From NCBI GenBank assembly GCA_015060115.1, contig SUZB01000003.1, positions 88,400 through 152,399 of the forward strand: 64,000 bases of DNA. The letters are read 5' to 3'. Below, in pieces: positions 27,321-36,090 of this stretch. Source of the stretch: Rikenellaceae bacterium (GTDB taxonomy: Bacteria; Bacteroidota; Bacteroidia; Bacteroidales; Rikenellaceae). The first letter of the stretch is position 1. Each line of letters starts with the position of its first letter. The notes below the pieces were generated by a model. That model was not told the origin of the DNA. It made no database searches and was given only the letters and a program-made list of their open reading frames with translations. The position numbers and the translations under genes are program-made.

Positions 27321-28712
27321 TTAAGCCTTGTAAATTTGTTCTATTTCGGAAATGAGGCGCTTAGCCAAAGCATCGGCCTCCTCCATAGTTTTTGCCTCGG
27401 TGTAGATGCGAATGATAGGCTCGGTATTCGACTTGCGGAGGTGTACCCAGTTCTCGGCAAAGTCAATCTTCACACCATCAATATCGTTTACTCTTTCGTC
27501 TGAGTATCTTTGCTTTATCGTTGCCAAAATCTTGTCTACATCGATTTCGGGAGTAAGCTCAATCTTGTTCTTCGAGGCGTAGTATGCAGGGTATGTCTTA
27601 CGCAACTCCGACATTGTCATATTCTTGCCTGCAAAATAGGTCAAAAAGAGAGCAACGCCAACCAACGCATCACGGCCGTAGTGCAACTCGGGATAGATAA
27701 CACCACCATTGCCCTCGCCACCGATTACAGCGCCCGTATCCTTCATCTTCTTTACGACATTTACCTCGCCCACAGCAGCCGCCTCGTATGAGCAGCCCTC
27801 GTAGCGCGAAGTGACATCGCTCAGCGCACGCGATGACGACAGATTTGATACGGTATTACCCTTGGTGTGCTGCAACACATAGTCGGCAACAGCCACCAAT
27901 GTGTACTCTTCAACAAACATCTCGCCATTCTCCATTACGAATGCCAAGCGGTCTACATCGGGGTCTACGACAACACCAAGGTCGGCACCCTCACGGCGGA
28001 TAATCTCCGAAATCTCGGTGAGGTTCTGGGGCAGAGGCTCGGGGTTGTGGGCAAACTCGCCCGTAGGCTCGCAGTTGAGCTCTACAACCTCGCAACCAAG
28101 CTCACGCAAGAGGGCAGGGATAACGATGCCACCAACAGAGTTTACGGCATCTACAACAACCTTGAACTTACGCTTGCGAACAGCCTCCTTATCGACGAGC
28201 TTTAGCGCCAAGACCTGCTCGATATGCTTCTGGTTGAAATCCTCGCGAAGAACAACCTTGCCGATATGGTCGATGGTGGGGTAGCTATACTCCGTATCCT
28301 CGGCCATTGCCAACACCTGCTTGCCCTCAGTATCATCGAGGAACTCGCCACGCTCGTTGAGCAACTTTAGAGCATTCCACTGGCGTGGGTTGTGCGATGC
28401 GGTGATAATGATACCGCCATCGGCCTTGTGGGTGATTACGGCCATCTCCGTTCCGGGTGTGGTGCAGAGGCCAACATTGATAACATCGACACCTGTGCCG
28501 AGGAGTGTGCCCTCGACCAAAGAGTCTACCATAGAGCCCGAAAGACGAGCATCACGACCTACGACAACGGTAATTCGCTTGCCGGGGTTCTTATCTCTGA
28601 TAAGACGGGCATAGGCGGTAGTAAACTTAACGACATCGATAGGTGTAAGATTGTCGGCAGCGTGGCCACCAATAGTGCCACGAATACCAGAAATGGATTT
28701 TATAAGTGTCAT
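27321..28712 (-). CDS. glmM: phosphoglucosamine mutase
   Basis: Converts glucosamine 6-phosphate to glucosamine 1-phosphate for UDP-GlcNAc. ATG at 28712 is chosen because homology begins at MTLIKSISGIRGTIGG; the frame extends 12 codons further to 28748 without a family match. The 463-residue protein has phosphoserine S106 in TASHNPRQWNALK, metal-binding DPDVDR (250-255), and a phosphate-binding loop RKSNTEPIIRIY near the end. A -7 box TAATTTTG lies at 28751-28758. The M20 peptidase gene is downstream in the same operon. Confidence 0.88.
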   Translation of the reverse strand: MTLIKSISGIRGTIGGHAADNLTPIDVVKFTTAYARLIRDKNPGKRITVVVGRDARLSGSMVDSLVEGTLLGTGVDVINVGLCTTPGTEMAVITHKADGGIIITASHNPRQWNALKLLNERGEFLDDTEGKQVLAMAEDTEYSYPTIDHIGKVVLREDFNQKHIEQVLALKLVDKEAVRKRKFKVVVDAVNSVGGIVIPALLRELGCEVVELNCEPTGEFAHNPEPLPQNLTEISEIIRREGADLGVVVDPDVDRLAFVMENGEMFVEEYTLVAVADYVLQHTKGNTVSNLSSSRALSDVTSRYEGCSYEAAAVGEVNVVKKMKDTGAVIGGEGNGGVIYPELHYGRDALVGVALFLTYFAGKNMTMSELRKTYPAYYASKNKIELTPEIDVDKILATIKQRYSDERVNDIDGVKIDFAENWVHLRKSNTEPIIRIYTEAKTMEEADALAKRLISEIEQIYKA

Positions 28713-28750
28713 TTTGTCTAAAAATTGTCTAAAAATTTTGTGGTTCACGA

Positions 28751-28758
28751 CAAAATTA
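28751..28758 (-). promoter_or_regulatory. -7 box of glmM
   Basis: TAATTTTG on the minus strand, an exact TAnnTTTG, 38 bases from the ATG at 28712. No clear TTG lies upstream at the usual distance. The longer start at 28748 would sit at about the transcription start, which supports ATG 28712. Confidence 0.5.
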
Positions 28759-28809
28759 CTAATTTTACGCGAATATTAAAATAATATTGTAAATAATTTA
28801 TCTAAAAAT

Positions 28810-29685
28810 ATGAGAACGATACCCTCTTCTGAGCTGATTATCAATGCTGATGGCTCGATTTTCCATCTGCATCTTAAGCCTGAGCATCTTGCCGATACGG
28901 TTATCTTGGTGGGCGATCCCGGTCGTGTGGCTATGATTTCGGAGTATTTCGACGAGAAGGAGTGCGAGATAGCTAATCGCGAGTTTCTCACCGTTACGGG
29001 TAAGTACAAGGGCAAGCGTATGACCGTGATGTCAACGGGTATCGGTATCGGCAATATCGACATTGCCGTTACGGAGCTCGATGCCTTGGCAAATATCGAC
29101 TTCGAGAGCCGTCAGGTGAAGGAGAACTTCCGCCGCCTAAACCTTGTGCGCCTCGGTACTTCGGGTGCTATCCAGCAGGATATCGAGGTTGGCGAGGTTG
29201 TATTCTCGCGCACATCGCTCGGCTTCGATGGCTTGCTGTCGTACTATGAGGGTCGTGATGCCGTTTGCGACTTGGAGTTGGAGAGAGCCTTCGTGGAGCA
29301 TACAGCGTGGTACGATAAGTTGCCCGCCCCCTACTTCGTAGATGCCGATGAGGAGCTCTTCGACCTCTTCAAGGACTCGGTGCGTGAGGGTATCACCATT
29401 GCAGCCCCCGGCTTCTATGCACCTCAGGGTCGCTGGGTGCGCCTACGCCCCCACGATATGCACCTCAACGAGAAGATTGAGTCGTTCCGCTTTGGTGAGC
29501 GCCGCATCACCAACTTCGAGATGGAGGGCTCGGCACTTCAGGGCTTGGCAAGGCTTATGGGCCACCGTGCAGCCACCATCTGCACCATTATCGCCCAGCG
29601 TGTAGCGAAGGATGCTTGCACCGACTATAAGCCATTTGTTCGCAGAATGATTGAGATGGCCTTGGATAAGCTCTCTACATTGTAA
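28810..29685 (+). CDS. nucleoside phosphorylase (PNP/UDP phosphorylase family)
   Basis: 291 residues. Phosphorolyses a nucleoside to base and (deoxy)ribose 1-phosphate for salvage. The phosphate site is GDPGRVAMISEYF (about 37-49), followed by the family motif STGIGIGNIDIAVTEL, LGTSGAIQQDIEVGE, and the sugar-binding NFEMEGSALQGLARL near 237-251. Uridine-type specificity is likely by resemblance to Bacteroidota Udp-like enzymes but cannot be settled by eye. It is divergent from glmM. Confidence 0.85.
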   Translation: MRTIPSSELIINADGSIFHLHLKPEHLADTVILVGDPGRVAMISEYFDEKECEIANREFLTVTGKYKGKRMTVMSTGIGIGNIDIAVTELDALANIDFESRQVKENFRRLNLVRLGTSGAIQQDIEVGEVVFSRTSLGFDGLLSYYEGRDAVCDLELERAFVEHTAWYDKLPAPYFVDADEELFDLFKDSVREGITIAAPGFYAPQGRWVRLRPHDMHLNEKIESFRFGERRITNFEMEGSALQGLARLMGHRAATICTIIAQRVAKDACTDYKPFVRRMIEMALDKLSTL

Positions 29686-29803
29686 AGGGCATCATCAGCC
29701 ACTGCCTGAGAGCAAAGAGCGTGCCTACTTTTTAGGATAAGGCTCTGCCTGCTTTTGAAATAGAATTGAGAAACAAAAAAATAATAATAAAAACTGACAA
29801 ATT

Positions 29804-30931
29804 ATGAAATTTACTGTATCGAGCTCAGCGCTTTTGTCGCTGCTTGCAACCACCGGAAAGGTTATTAGCAACAAGAACACCCTCCCCATCCTCGACTACT
29901 TCCTCCTTGAGCTTAAGGAGGGCGAGCTTACCGTAACTACCTCGGACCTTGAGACCACGCTTATTGGCCACCTCAAGGTTGAGAATGTAGAGCGTGAGGG
30001 CGTCATCGCAGCACCCGCAAAGCTTATGCTTGACTCACTCAAGGAGTTTCCGGAGATGCCCCTTGAGATTGATGTTAATGACACTACTTGGGAGATTAAG
30101 ATTAAGTGGGCAAGTGGCTCACTCTCTATTCCTGGTGCAAGCGCTGTTAGCTACCCCGCAATGCAGACTATCGGCGCCGAGCACAAGGAGATTACACTCG
30201 ATGTAGATATGCTTATCGCTGGCATCAACAAGACCATCTTCGCAACGGCAGATGACGAGCTTCGTCCCGTGATGAATGGTGTATACTTCAACTTCGAGGA
30301 GGGCAAGCTCACCTTCGTGGCTACCGATGCTCACAAGCTCGTACGCTCGGTTTCGGAGTGCCACGATGTAGACTTCAACTCATCGTTCATCCTCCCCAAG
30401 AAGCCCGCTAACCTGCTCAAGGGCGTATTGCTCAAGGAGGAGGAGCCTATCCGTGTAACCTTCGATGCCAAGAATGTAATCTTCGACTTGAAGAACCACA
30501 AATTGGTATGCCGTCTTATCGAGGGCAACTACCCCAACTACAACGCCGTAATCCCCACCGCCAACCCCAACAAGGTGCTTGTTGATCGTGTGGAGCTCGT
30601 TAATGGCATCAAGCGTGTTGCGGTATGTTCTAACCCCACAACCAACCTTATCCGTATGGATATCGCTGGCAACAAGATTAGCCTTGCAGCACAGGATATC
30701 GACTTCTCGGTATCTGCTAACGAGACTATCTCTTGCAGCTACGATGGTCAGCCCGTAACTATCGGCTTCAAGTCTACATTCCTTGTGGAGATTCTCTCTA
30801 ACATCGACACTCCCACCGTGCAGATTGAGCTTGCAGACTCTACCCGTGCAGGTGTCTTCAAGCCTGTATACGATGACAAGCGCAACAGCGAGGTGTTGAT
30901 GTTGTTGATGCCGATGATGATAAACGCCTAA
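29804..30931 (+). CDS. dnaN: DNA polymerase III sliding clamp (beta)
   Basis: 375 residues, normal length. Three clamp domains: starting KFTVSSSALLSLLATTGKVI, a second with YFNFEEGKLTFVATDAHKLV near 168-187, and a third ending EVLMLLMPMMINA. The clamp tethers the replicase and other clamp-binding proteins to DNA. It stands apart from dnaA. A 350-base structured gap follows. Confidence 0.95.
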   Translation: MKFTVSSSALLSLLATTGKVISNKNTLPILDYFLLELKEGELTVTTSDLETTLIGHLKVENVEREGVIAAPAKLMLDSLKEFPEMPLEIDVNDTTWEIKIKWASGSLSIPGASAVSYPAMQTIGAEHKEITLDVDMLIAGINKTIFATADDELRPVMNGVYFNFEEGKLTFVATDAHKLVRSVSECHDVDFNSSFILPKKPANLLKGVLLKEEEPIRVTFDAKNVIFDLKNHKLVCRLIEGNYPNYNAVIPTANPNKVLVDRVELVNGIKRVAVCSNPTTNLIRMDIAGNKISLAAQDIDFSVSANETISCSYDGQPVTIGFKSTFLVEILSNIDTPTVQIELADSTRAGVFKPVYDDKRNSEVLMLLMPMMINA

Positions 30932-31275
30932 ATTTGCAGAGATAAGGCATCATCTACTGCCGCTAACAAAATATGTTGTCAATGGGCAGTACGCCAAGTA
31001 CAGCCCATCGACACCAATTTTGCCGAGCGTTGTATCTGATACCTTCTATCTGCAAATTACCGCACTGGAGGGCTGAGGTATTTGAGGTGGCAATTTCGAC
31101 CAGCTACCACATCTACCCCCTTCTAACAACAAATTGGGTCTTACTGTCCCGAATGGGTGTTGATTAAGGAATTTAATGAGTTTAGTGAGTTTAAGGAATT
31201 TAGGGCGTATTTCTATCTCTATCTTCCCTAAATTCCCTAATCTCTCTAATCTCCCTAAGCTCCCTATCAAAAATT
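30929..31275. other. structured intergenic region after dnaN
   Basis: No gene is recognised. Outer arms TTTGCAGAGATAAGG (about 30933-30946) and CCTTCTATCTGCAAA (31043-31057) are near reverse complements. Inside them is a hairpin TGTCAATGGGC/GCCCATCGACA (30977-31013, one mismatch). Further on, 31165-31205 holds AAGGAATTTAGTGAGTTT-like units facing CCCTAAATTCCCTAAT-like units (31225-31265). These may end dnaN transcripts, but no clean T-run was seen. Confidence 0.5.
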
Positions 31276-31281
31276 TATACT

Positions 31282-32043
31282 ATGAACTTACAGCTAAAGC
31301 GACCAATAATATTCTTTGACCTTGAGACTACGGGTGTCGATACCTCAAAAGACCGTATCGTCGAGATTTCGATGGTCAAGGTGGGTGTCGATGGCACGAA
31401 GCAGGTCAAGACACGCCGCATCAACCCTGAGATGCCAATACCTGCCGAGGCGACAGCCGTGCACGGCATCACCGATGACGATGTGCGCGATGAGCCTACA
31501 TTCCGCCAGATAGCCAAGTCGTTGGCGCAGTTTATCGAGGGTTGCGACTTCGGCGGTTTCAACTCCAACCGCTTCGACCTTCCGGTATTGGTCGAGGAGT
31601 TTATGCGTGCAGGTGTCGAGGTGGACTTCAAACGCCGTAAGTTTGTCGATGTGCAGAACATCTTCCACAAGAAGGAGCAGCGCACGCTGGTGGCAGCCTA
31701 CAAGTTCTACTGCGACAAGGACCTCGAAAATGCCCACTCAGCAGAGGCCGACACCTTGGCAACATACGAGGTGCTGGAGGCGCAGATTGAGCGCTATGGC
31801 GACATAGGCACAACGGTAGAGGAGCTGGCAGAGTTCTCGACACACGGTGAGAGTGTCGATTTCGCAGGTCGCATTGCCCTTAACGACAAGGGCGAGGAGA
31901 TATTCACCTTCGGCAAGTATAAGGGACAGAGGGTAGAGGATGTTTTCCGCCGTGAGCCGAGCTACTACTCGTGGATGATGGATGGCGACTTCCCGCTCTA
32001 TACCAAGAAGGTGATCACCGAGATACGACTACGCATCAAGTAG
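31282..32043 (+). CDS. DnaQ-like 3'-5' exonuclease
   Basis: 253 residues. DEDDh exonuclease with D13 and E15 in FFDLETTGVD, the second Asp in GGFNSNRFDLPVL, and AHSAEADTLATYEVLE carrying the late His/Asp pair. The C-terminal 60 residues (FGKYKGQRVEDV, SYYSWMMDGDFPLY) are a DUF3820-like add-on found in other bacterial exonucleases of this type. It may be the replicative proofreader (epsilon) or a repair nuclease; the sequence alone does not decide. It is the first gene of a tight five-gene run with LysM, rex, ribF and thioesterase. Confidence 0.85.
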   Translation: MNLQLKRPIIFFDLETTGVDTSKDRIVEISMVKVGVDGTKQVKTRRINPEMPIPAEATAVHGITDDDVRDEPTFRQIAKSLAQFIEGCDFGGFNSNRFDLPVLVEEFMRAGVEVDFKRRKFVDVQNIFHKKEQRTLVAAYKFYCDKDLENAHSAEADTLATYEVLEAQIERYGDIGTTVEELAEFSTHGESVDFAGRIALNDKGEEIFTFGKYKGQRVEDVFRREPSYYSWMMDGDFPLYTKKVITEIRLRIK

Positions 32044-32059
32044 CCTTAAAAGTTAGATA

Positions 32060-33988
32060 ATGATAAAGAAACGCTGTTTGCTGCTTATCGCAGCCCTCTT
32101 TGTAGCCATATCTGTGGCATTTGCCACCGAGCCACAAGTTGTGGTCTTCAATGGCAAAAAATATGTCGCACACACCATAGTGTCGGGAGATACGCTGTAC
32201 TCTCTCTCTAAGGCGTATGGTGTTACGGAGGATGATATAATCAAGGCGGCAATGGAGATTTCGGGTGAGAGGCTTACCGCATCGCAACTAAAGATTGGCG
32301 AGAAGCTCTTTATCCCCAAGAAAGATGAGGATAAAAAGAAGACCAAGCGCTCGAAGTCAGCCTACCGCACACATATTGTCGAGCGAGGGCAAACCCTATA
32401 CTCGATAGCCAAGAGCTACAAAATATCGGTGGCTATCCTTGAGGAGGATAACCCCACGGTAGATGCTGCGGCACTTGCACCGGGCACCGAGCTGAACATT
32501 CGCCGTTCTGAGATGGGCTATGCCACAACCGAGGAGATTGAGCGTGTGGAGCGTGAGCGTGGTGCTACGATAGAGGTTGGCGAGGGCTACCACAAGGTAA
32601 ATCCCGGCGAGACAGTATATTCGTTGTCGCGTCGCTATGGCATAACAGAGGAGGAGTTCCTTCAGTTGAATAACCTCATTTCATCAGCCGACCTTAAGGC
32701 GGGTATGGTGGTGAGTGTAGCAAAGAGCGCTGAGGATGCCGAGAGCACGAAGAGTGGCGATAGAATAGAGAGAACGGAGAGAGCGGAGGTTGTGGCTACG
32801 GATACCACGACAAATGACCGCCGTTCTTTTGGAGAGTGGATTGAGGACCTGTTTACTGCTGACGAGGAGGCTGATAGCGTGGAGCTTAAGCCTGTCGATG
32901 TAGAGTTCTTGACGCTTGGTCGCCACAATACGCTCAATGTAGCGCTTATGTTGCCCTTCCACATTCGCGATAAGGCGAATAGCAACTATGTGGACTTCTA
33001 CAAGGGTGTGTTGCTCGCGATGGAGGACCTAAAGGCTGAGGGTTACTCTATCGACCTCTCGGTATACGATACGGAGCATAGCGCCCAGAAGATTAAGGAG
33101 TTAGTTGATTACGAAGATGGCTTGTTGGATTCGCACCTTATCATCGGCCCTGTTTACGAGGATGAGTTACGCTATGTGCTCGACTTGGCTGAGGACAACA
33201 ATATTCCTGTGGTGTCGCCATTGGCCGATATCGAGGGTATCAAGAGCCCAGTATTGTTCCAGATGCAGTCGGAGGAGAGTTTCAAATATGATAAGTTTAG
33301 CGATGTGCTTGATGGCAGCCGTGAGTTGGTGATGATATATGCGTCGAGCAACGACACAGCCTTTGCCGAGGAGATTAAGGCTGAGGCTAAGCAGGCGCCT
33401 ATGCGTGAGCTAAACTTTGTCTTCAACCGCGAATCGTACTTCTATAATCGCAATGCCGATGGCTCGAATGGTGCATTTGTAGATATCAAGGAGTATATGC
33501 GTACGCAGAGTGCCAAGGCCTATGTTATCGTTGCCGACCGTGATACCGATATAGACCGAATACTAACTACGCTATCATCGACCCGTGCATCGATTGTAGA
33601 CCGTGGCTTCAATGTGGGCAATTATATGATTATTGGCAACCGCAAGTGGTCGCGCTTGGCAAATATCGAGCGTCAGTCCTTCTTCCGCAACAATGTGGCG
33701 TTCCTTGTGCCATATCACGCCAAGCGTAGCGATAGGGCTATCCGCATCTTTGATGGTCGCTATATCGCTGCCTACAACACTCTGCCCTCGATGTACTCGT
33801 ATCGTGGCTACGATGCAGCGATGATATTCTGCCGTAAGATGTACGAGGGTATTGGCCGAGATATTGAGAATGAGCTGTTTATGCCTCTCACTACGCCATA
33901 CCGCTTCTCTTACATAGATGGTGTATATGTAAATACGGAGTGGACTTTGGAGCAGTATACCGACCACTTCCACATCGAGATTAGATAA
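32060..33988 (+). CDS. LysM protein fused to a periplasmic-binding-like domain
   Basis: 642 residues with a signal peptide ending AFA-T near 22. Three LysM repeats follow: about 36-85 (HTIVSGDTLYSLSKAYGV), 100-145 (HIVERGQTLYSIAKSYKI) and 177-222 (HKVNPGETVYSLSRRYGI), separated by Lys/Glu-rich linkers. Residues about 295-640 resemble a type I periplasmic binding protein of the LivJ kind (LNVALMLPFHIRD, DFYKGVLLAMEDLKAEG, SHLIIGPVYEDELRYV). The protein likely binds peptidoglycan and either holds a scaffold role, like LpoA, or senses a ligand. This architecture is common in Bacteroidota with no settled function. Confidence 0.85.
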   Translation: MIKKRCLLLIAALFVAISVAFATEPQVVVFNGKKYVAHTIVSGDTLYSLSKAYGVTEDDIIKAAMEISGERLTASQLKIGEKLFIPKKDEDKKKTKRSKSAYRTHIVERGQTLYSIAKSYKISVAILEEDNPTVDAAALAPGTELNIRRSEMGYATTEEIERVERERGATIEVGEGYHKVNPGETVYSLSRRYGITEEEFLQLNNLISSADLKAGMVVSVAKSAEDAESTKSGDRIERTERAEVVATDTTTNDRRSFGEWIEDLFTADEEADSVELKPVDVEFLTLGRHNTLNVALMLPFHIRDKANSNYVDFYKGVLLAMEDLKAEGYSIDLSVYDTEHSAQKIKELVDYEDGLLDSHLIIGPVYEDELRYVLDLAEDNNIPVVSPLADIEGIKSPVLFQMQSEESFKYDKFSDVLDGSRELVMIYASSNDTAFAEEIKAEAKQAPMRELNFVFNRESYFYNRNADGSNGAFVDIKEYMRTQSAKAYVIVADRDTDIDRILTTLSSTRASIVDRGFNVGNYMIIGNRKWSRLANIERQSFFRNNVAFLVPYHAKRSDRAIRIFDGRYIAAYNTLPSMYSYRGYDAAMIFCRKMYEGIGRDIENELFMPLTTPYRFSYIDGVYVNTEWTLEQYTDHFHIEIR

Positions 33989-34004
33989 ACGATAGAAACT
34001 TTCT

Positions 34005-34649
34005 ATGGCAAACATTGCATCAAATATTCCCGAGAAGACTATCGAGCGCCTCAGTGAGTACCGCAGAACGCTTATCAAGTGTCATGCTCAGGGCATCACA
34101 CATATCTTTTCGCATGTCTTGGCGGGTATGCACGGCATCACAGCCGTTCAAGTGCGCCGAGACCTTATGCTTATCGGCTTCTCGTCAGATACCAAGAAGG
34201 GCTACGATGTCAAGGTGCTTATCGACTTTATAGATGGCATACTCTACAGCGAGCAACCTATGAATATGGCGATTATCGGAATGGGCCACTTGGGTCAGGC
34301 CGTAACACGCTACTTCAATAGCAAGGGTCTTAAGCTACGCATCACCGCAGCCTTCGATGTAGACCCCAAGAAGGTGGGCTCTACCCTCGATAATATCCCG
34401 TGCTACCATATCGACGACTTCGAGGAGCGTGTCGAGGAGATGGATATCAGCATCGTCATCGTTACCTCGCCCACCTCGGCAGCCTCGGCACTCGTTCTGC
34501 CTATCATCAACGCTGGCATCAAGGGTGTGCTCAACTTCACCTCTGCACCCCTTAACTTCCCGCAGGGCATCGTTGTCGAGAACTACGATATTACCACACT
34601 TTTGGAGAAGGTGGCCTACTTCGTGAAGGTCGCCGAGGAGAATAGCTAA
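34005..34649 (+). CDS. rex: redox-sensing transcriptional repressor Rex
   Basis: 214 residues. An N-terminal winged helix (about 8-75: PEKTIERLSEYRRTL, ITAVQVRRDLMLIG, KGYDVKVLIDFI) and a Rossmann fold with GMGHLGQ (92-98), VDPKKVGS and FTSAPLNFP near 185. Rex senses NADH/NAD+ and represses fermentation and respiration genes when NADH is low. It lies in the dnaQ-LysM-rex-ribF-thioesterase run, 16 bases behind the LysM gene. Confidence 0.92.
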   Translation: MANIASNIPEKTIERLSEYRRTLIKCHAQGITHIFSHVLAGMHGITAVQVRRDLMLIGFSSDTKKGYDVKVLIDFIDGILYSEQPMNMAIIGMGHLGQAVTRYFNSKGLKLRITAAFDVDPKKVGSTLDNIPCYHIDDFEERVEEMDISIVIVTSPTSAASALVLPIINAGIKGVLNFTSAPLNFPQGIVVENYDITTLLEKVAYFVKVAEENS

Positions 34650-34659
34650 CCCCCCCCGT

Positions 34660-35415
34660 TTGAGAGTTAGGATTGTGAGTGATTTTCTAAGATATGGCTT
34701 CGATAAGCTGCCCGATGACCGCCCAGCAGTTGTTGCGGTAGGCTCGTTTGATGGCGTGCACTCTGGTCATCGTGTCTTGCTTGAGCGCCTCAAGGTTATG
34801 GCCAAGCGCATTGGTGGCGTGAGTGTTGTTGTCAGCTTCGACCCTCATCCTCGTATCGCTATGGGGCGTGACGAGGGTTTGCAGCTGCTTACCACGGTCG
34901 AGGAGCGTGCCTTTCTGCTCCAGCGTGCCGGCATCGACTATATGGTCGTTGCGCACTTCGACGAGGAGTTTCGCCGTCAGCCCTATGAGGAGTTTGTTGG
35001 CGAGATGCTCTACCGTAGGCTCGGTATGCGCGGTATGATTGTTGGCTACAACCACCGTCTTGGGCGAAATAGCGAGGGTAACTTCAATGCGTTGGTGCCT
35101 CTTGCCGAGCGCCTTGGCTTCGAGATTGAGCGTGTCGAGCAACATACCGACCTTGGCGACAAGATTAGCTCTACGGTGGTGCGTAACCTGCTCTCGCAGG
35201 CCGAGAACGAGCGTGCAACAAAGCTCCTTGGCCACCCCTATATAATTATAGGTAGTGCATCGGAGGGGCGTGTTAGCGTTGAGGATAGATATAAGCTTCT
35301 CCCTGCCAATGGTCGCTATTCAGCGCGTGTTAATGGTGTAGAGTGTGAGATAGAGATCTCAGAACGAGATATTTTGTTGTCTGCGCCAGATGGTCGCGTT
35401 GTTATTGAATTATAA
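34660..35415 (+). CDS. ribF: RibF-like FAD synthetase lacking a recognisable riboflavin kinase domain
   Basis: 251 residues from TTG 34660; a GTG at 34675 is an alternative. The FMN adenylyltransferase domain is complete: VAVGSFDGVHSGHRVL (26-41), the SFDPHPR motif, GYNHRLGRNSEGN, and ISSTVVRNLL. The usual RibF is about 300-310 residues with a C-terminal kinase domain carrying the GFPTAN ATP/flavin motif. Here the tail after about residue 187 is only 65 residues (GHPYIIIGSASEGRVSVEDR, LLPANGRYSARVNGVECE) and has no such motif. It therefore probably makes FAD from FMN but not FMN from riboflavin. A run of eight C (34650-34657) lies between rex and this start. Confidence 0.8.
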   Translation: MRVRIVSDFLRYGFDKLPDDRPAVVAVGSFDGVHSGHRVLLERLKVMAKRIGGVSVVVSFDPHPRIAMGRDEGLQLLTTVEERAFLLQRAGIDYMVVAHFDEEFRRQPYEEFVGEMLYRRLGMRGMIVGYNHRLGRNSEGNFNALVPLAERLGFEIERVEQHTDLGDKISSTVVRNLLSQAENERATKLLGHPYIIIGSASEGRVSVEDRYKLLPANGRYSARVNGVECEIEISERDILLSAPDGRVVIEL

Positions 35416-35430
35416 TTATAGTATATACCA

Positions 35431-35832
35431 ATGCTAAGTTTTGAACACAAACTGCGTGTGGAGTACCACCATACCGACCAGATGGGTATCGTGCACCACT
35501 CCAACTATGTGAAATTCTTTGAGGCGGCACGCACCGAGTGGCTTCGTGCTGCGGGTCTTACCTATGCCGAGATGGAGCGTCGTGGCGTGATGATGCCTAT
35601 TGTCGAGGTCAATATCCGCTATAAGCAACCCGCCTACTACGATGAGCTTATCGCCATTACGGTAACGGTTGATGAGTTGCCACAAGCTCGTATGATCTTC
35701 CACTACGACATTAAGGGCGAGGATGGTCGTGCCATTGCTCACGGCTCTACCACCTTGGGCTTTATCGACAGCATCACCCGCCGACCCCAGCGAGCCCCCA
35801 AGTGGCTTATGGAGGTGCTGGAGAGAATGTAA
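35431..35832 (+). CDS. acyl-CoA thioesterase, YbgC/4HBT family
   Basis: 133 residues with a single hotdog domain. The YbgC active-site segment is HTDQMGIVHHSNYVKFFEAARTEWL split around D16 and H22-H23-N25 (the D-x-x-G-hydrophobic-V-x-H-x-x-Y pattern). It likely hydrolyses short- or medium-chain acyl-CoA or acyl-ACP in the cytosol. Last gene of the five-gene run; a composite repeat and a bidirectional hairpin follow. Confidence 0.88.
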   Translation: MLSFEHKLRVEYHHTDQMGIVHHSNYVKFFEAARTEWLRAAGLTYAEMERRGVMMPIVEVNIRYKQPAYYDELIAITVTVDELPQARMIFHYDIKGEDGRAIAHGSTTLGFIDSITRRPQRAPKWLMEVLERM

Positions 35833-35842
35833 TAAAGAGATA

Positions 35843-36028
35843 TTAGTTGTTAGTTGTTAGTTTTTAGAGATTTTTAGGACGAGTAAGATAAGTAAGATGA
35901 GTAAGATAAGTAAGATTTGATGCCCGACCTCGTATCGGTCTTAAGGTCTTAAAGTCTTAATGGTCTTAAAATTATCTGCGCTCCATCGGAGCGCAACTCT
36001 AACAACTAACAACTAATAACTAACAACT
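35843..36028 (+). repeat. composite intergenic repeat, copy 3 (complete)
   Basis: Complete form: TTAGTTGTTAG units (35843-35867), T-run and TAGGAC, AGTAAGATA-type units (35881-35916), core TGCCCGACCTCGTATCGG (35921-35938), GGTCTTAAGGTCTTAAAG units (35938-35969), hairpin TGCGCTCC/GGAGCGCA (35977-35995), closing CTAACAACTAA units (35999-36028). Confidence 0.85.
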
Positions 36029-36029
36029 C

Positions 36030-36080
36030 CCAAAACAAATATGCGGGTAGGTTTTTGCCTACCCGCATATATTGTTTTGG
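36030..36080. terminator. bidirectional terminator between the thioesterase gene and htpG
   Basis: Long stem with arms 36030-36051 (including ATATGCGGGTAGG) and 36058-36080 (including CCTACCCGCATAT), six-base T-rich loop. It serves htpG, whose stop is 11 bases away, and possibly the thioesterase operon. Confidence 0.8.
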
Positions 36081-36090
36081 TTATGTGAGC

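Noticed and set aside
30973..31167. 64-codon plus-strand frame after dnaN
   Set aside because: It lies across two inverted repeats, has no ribosome-site context and no recognisable product.
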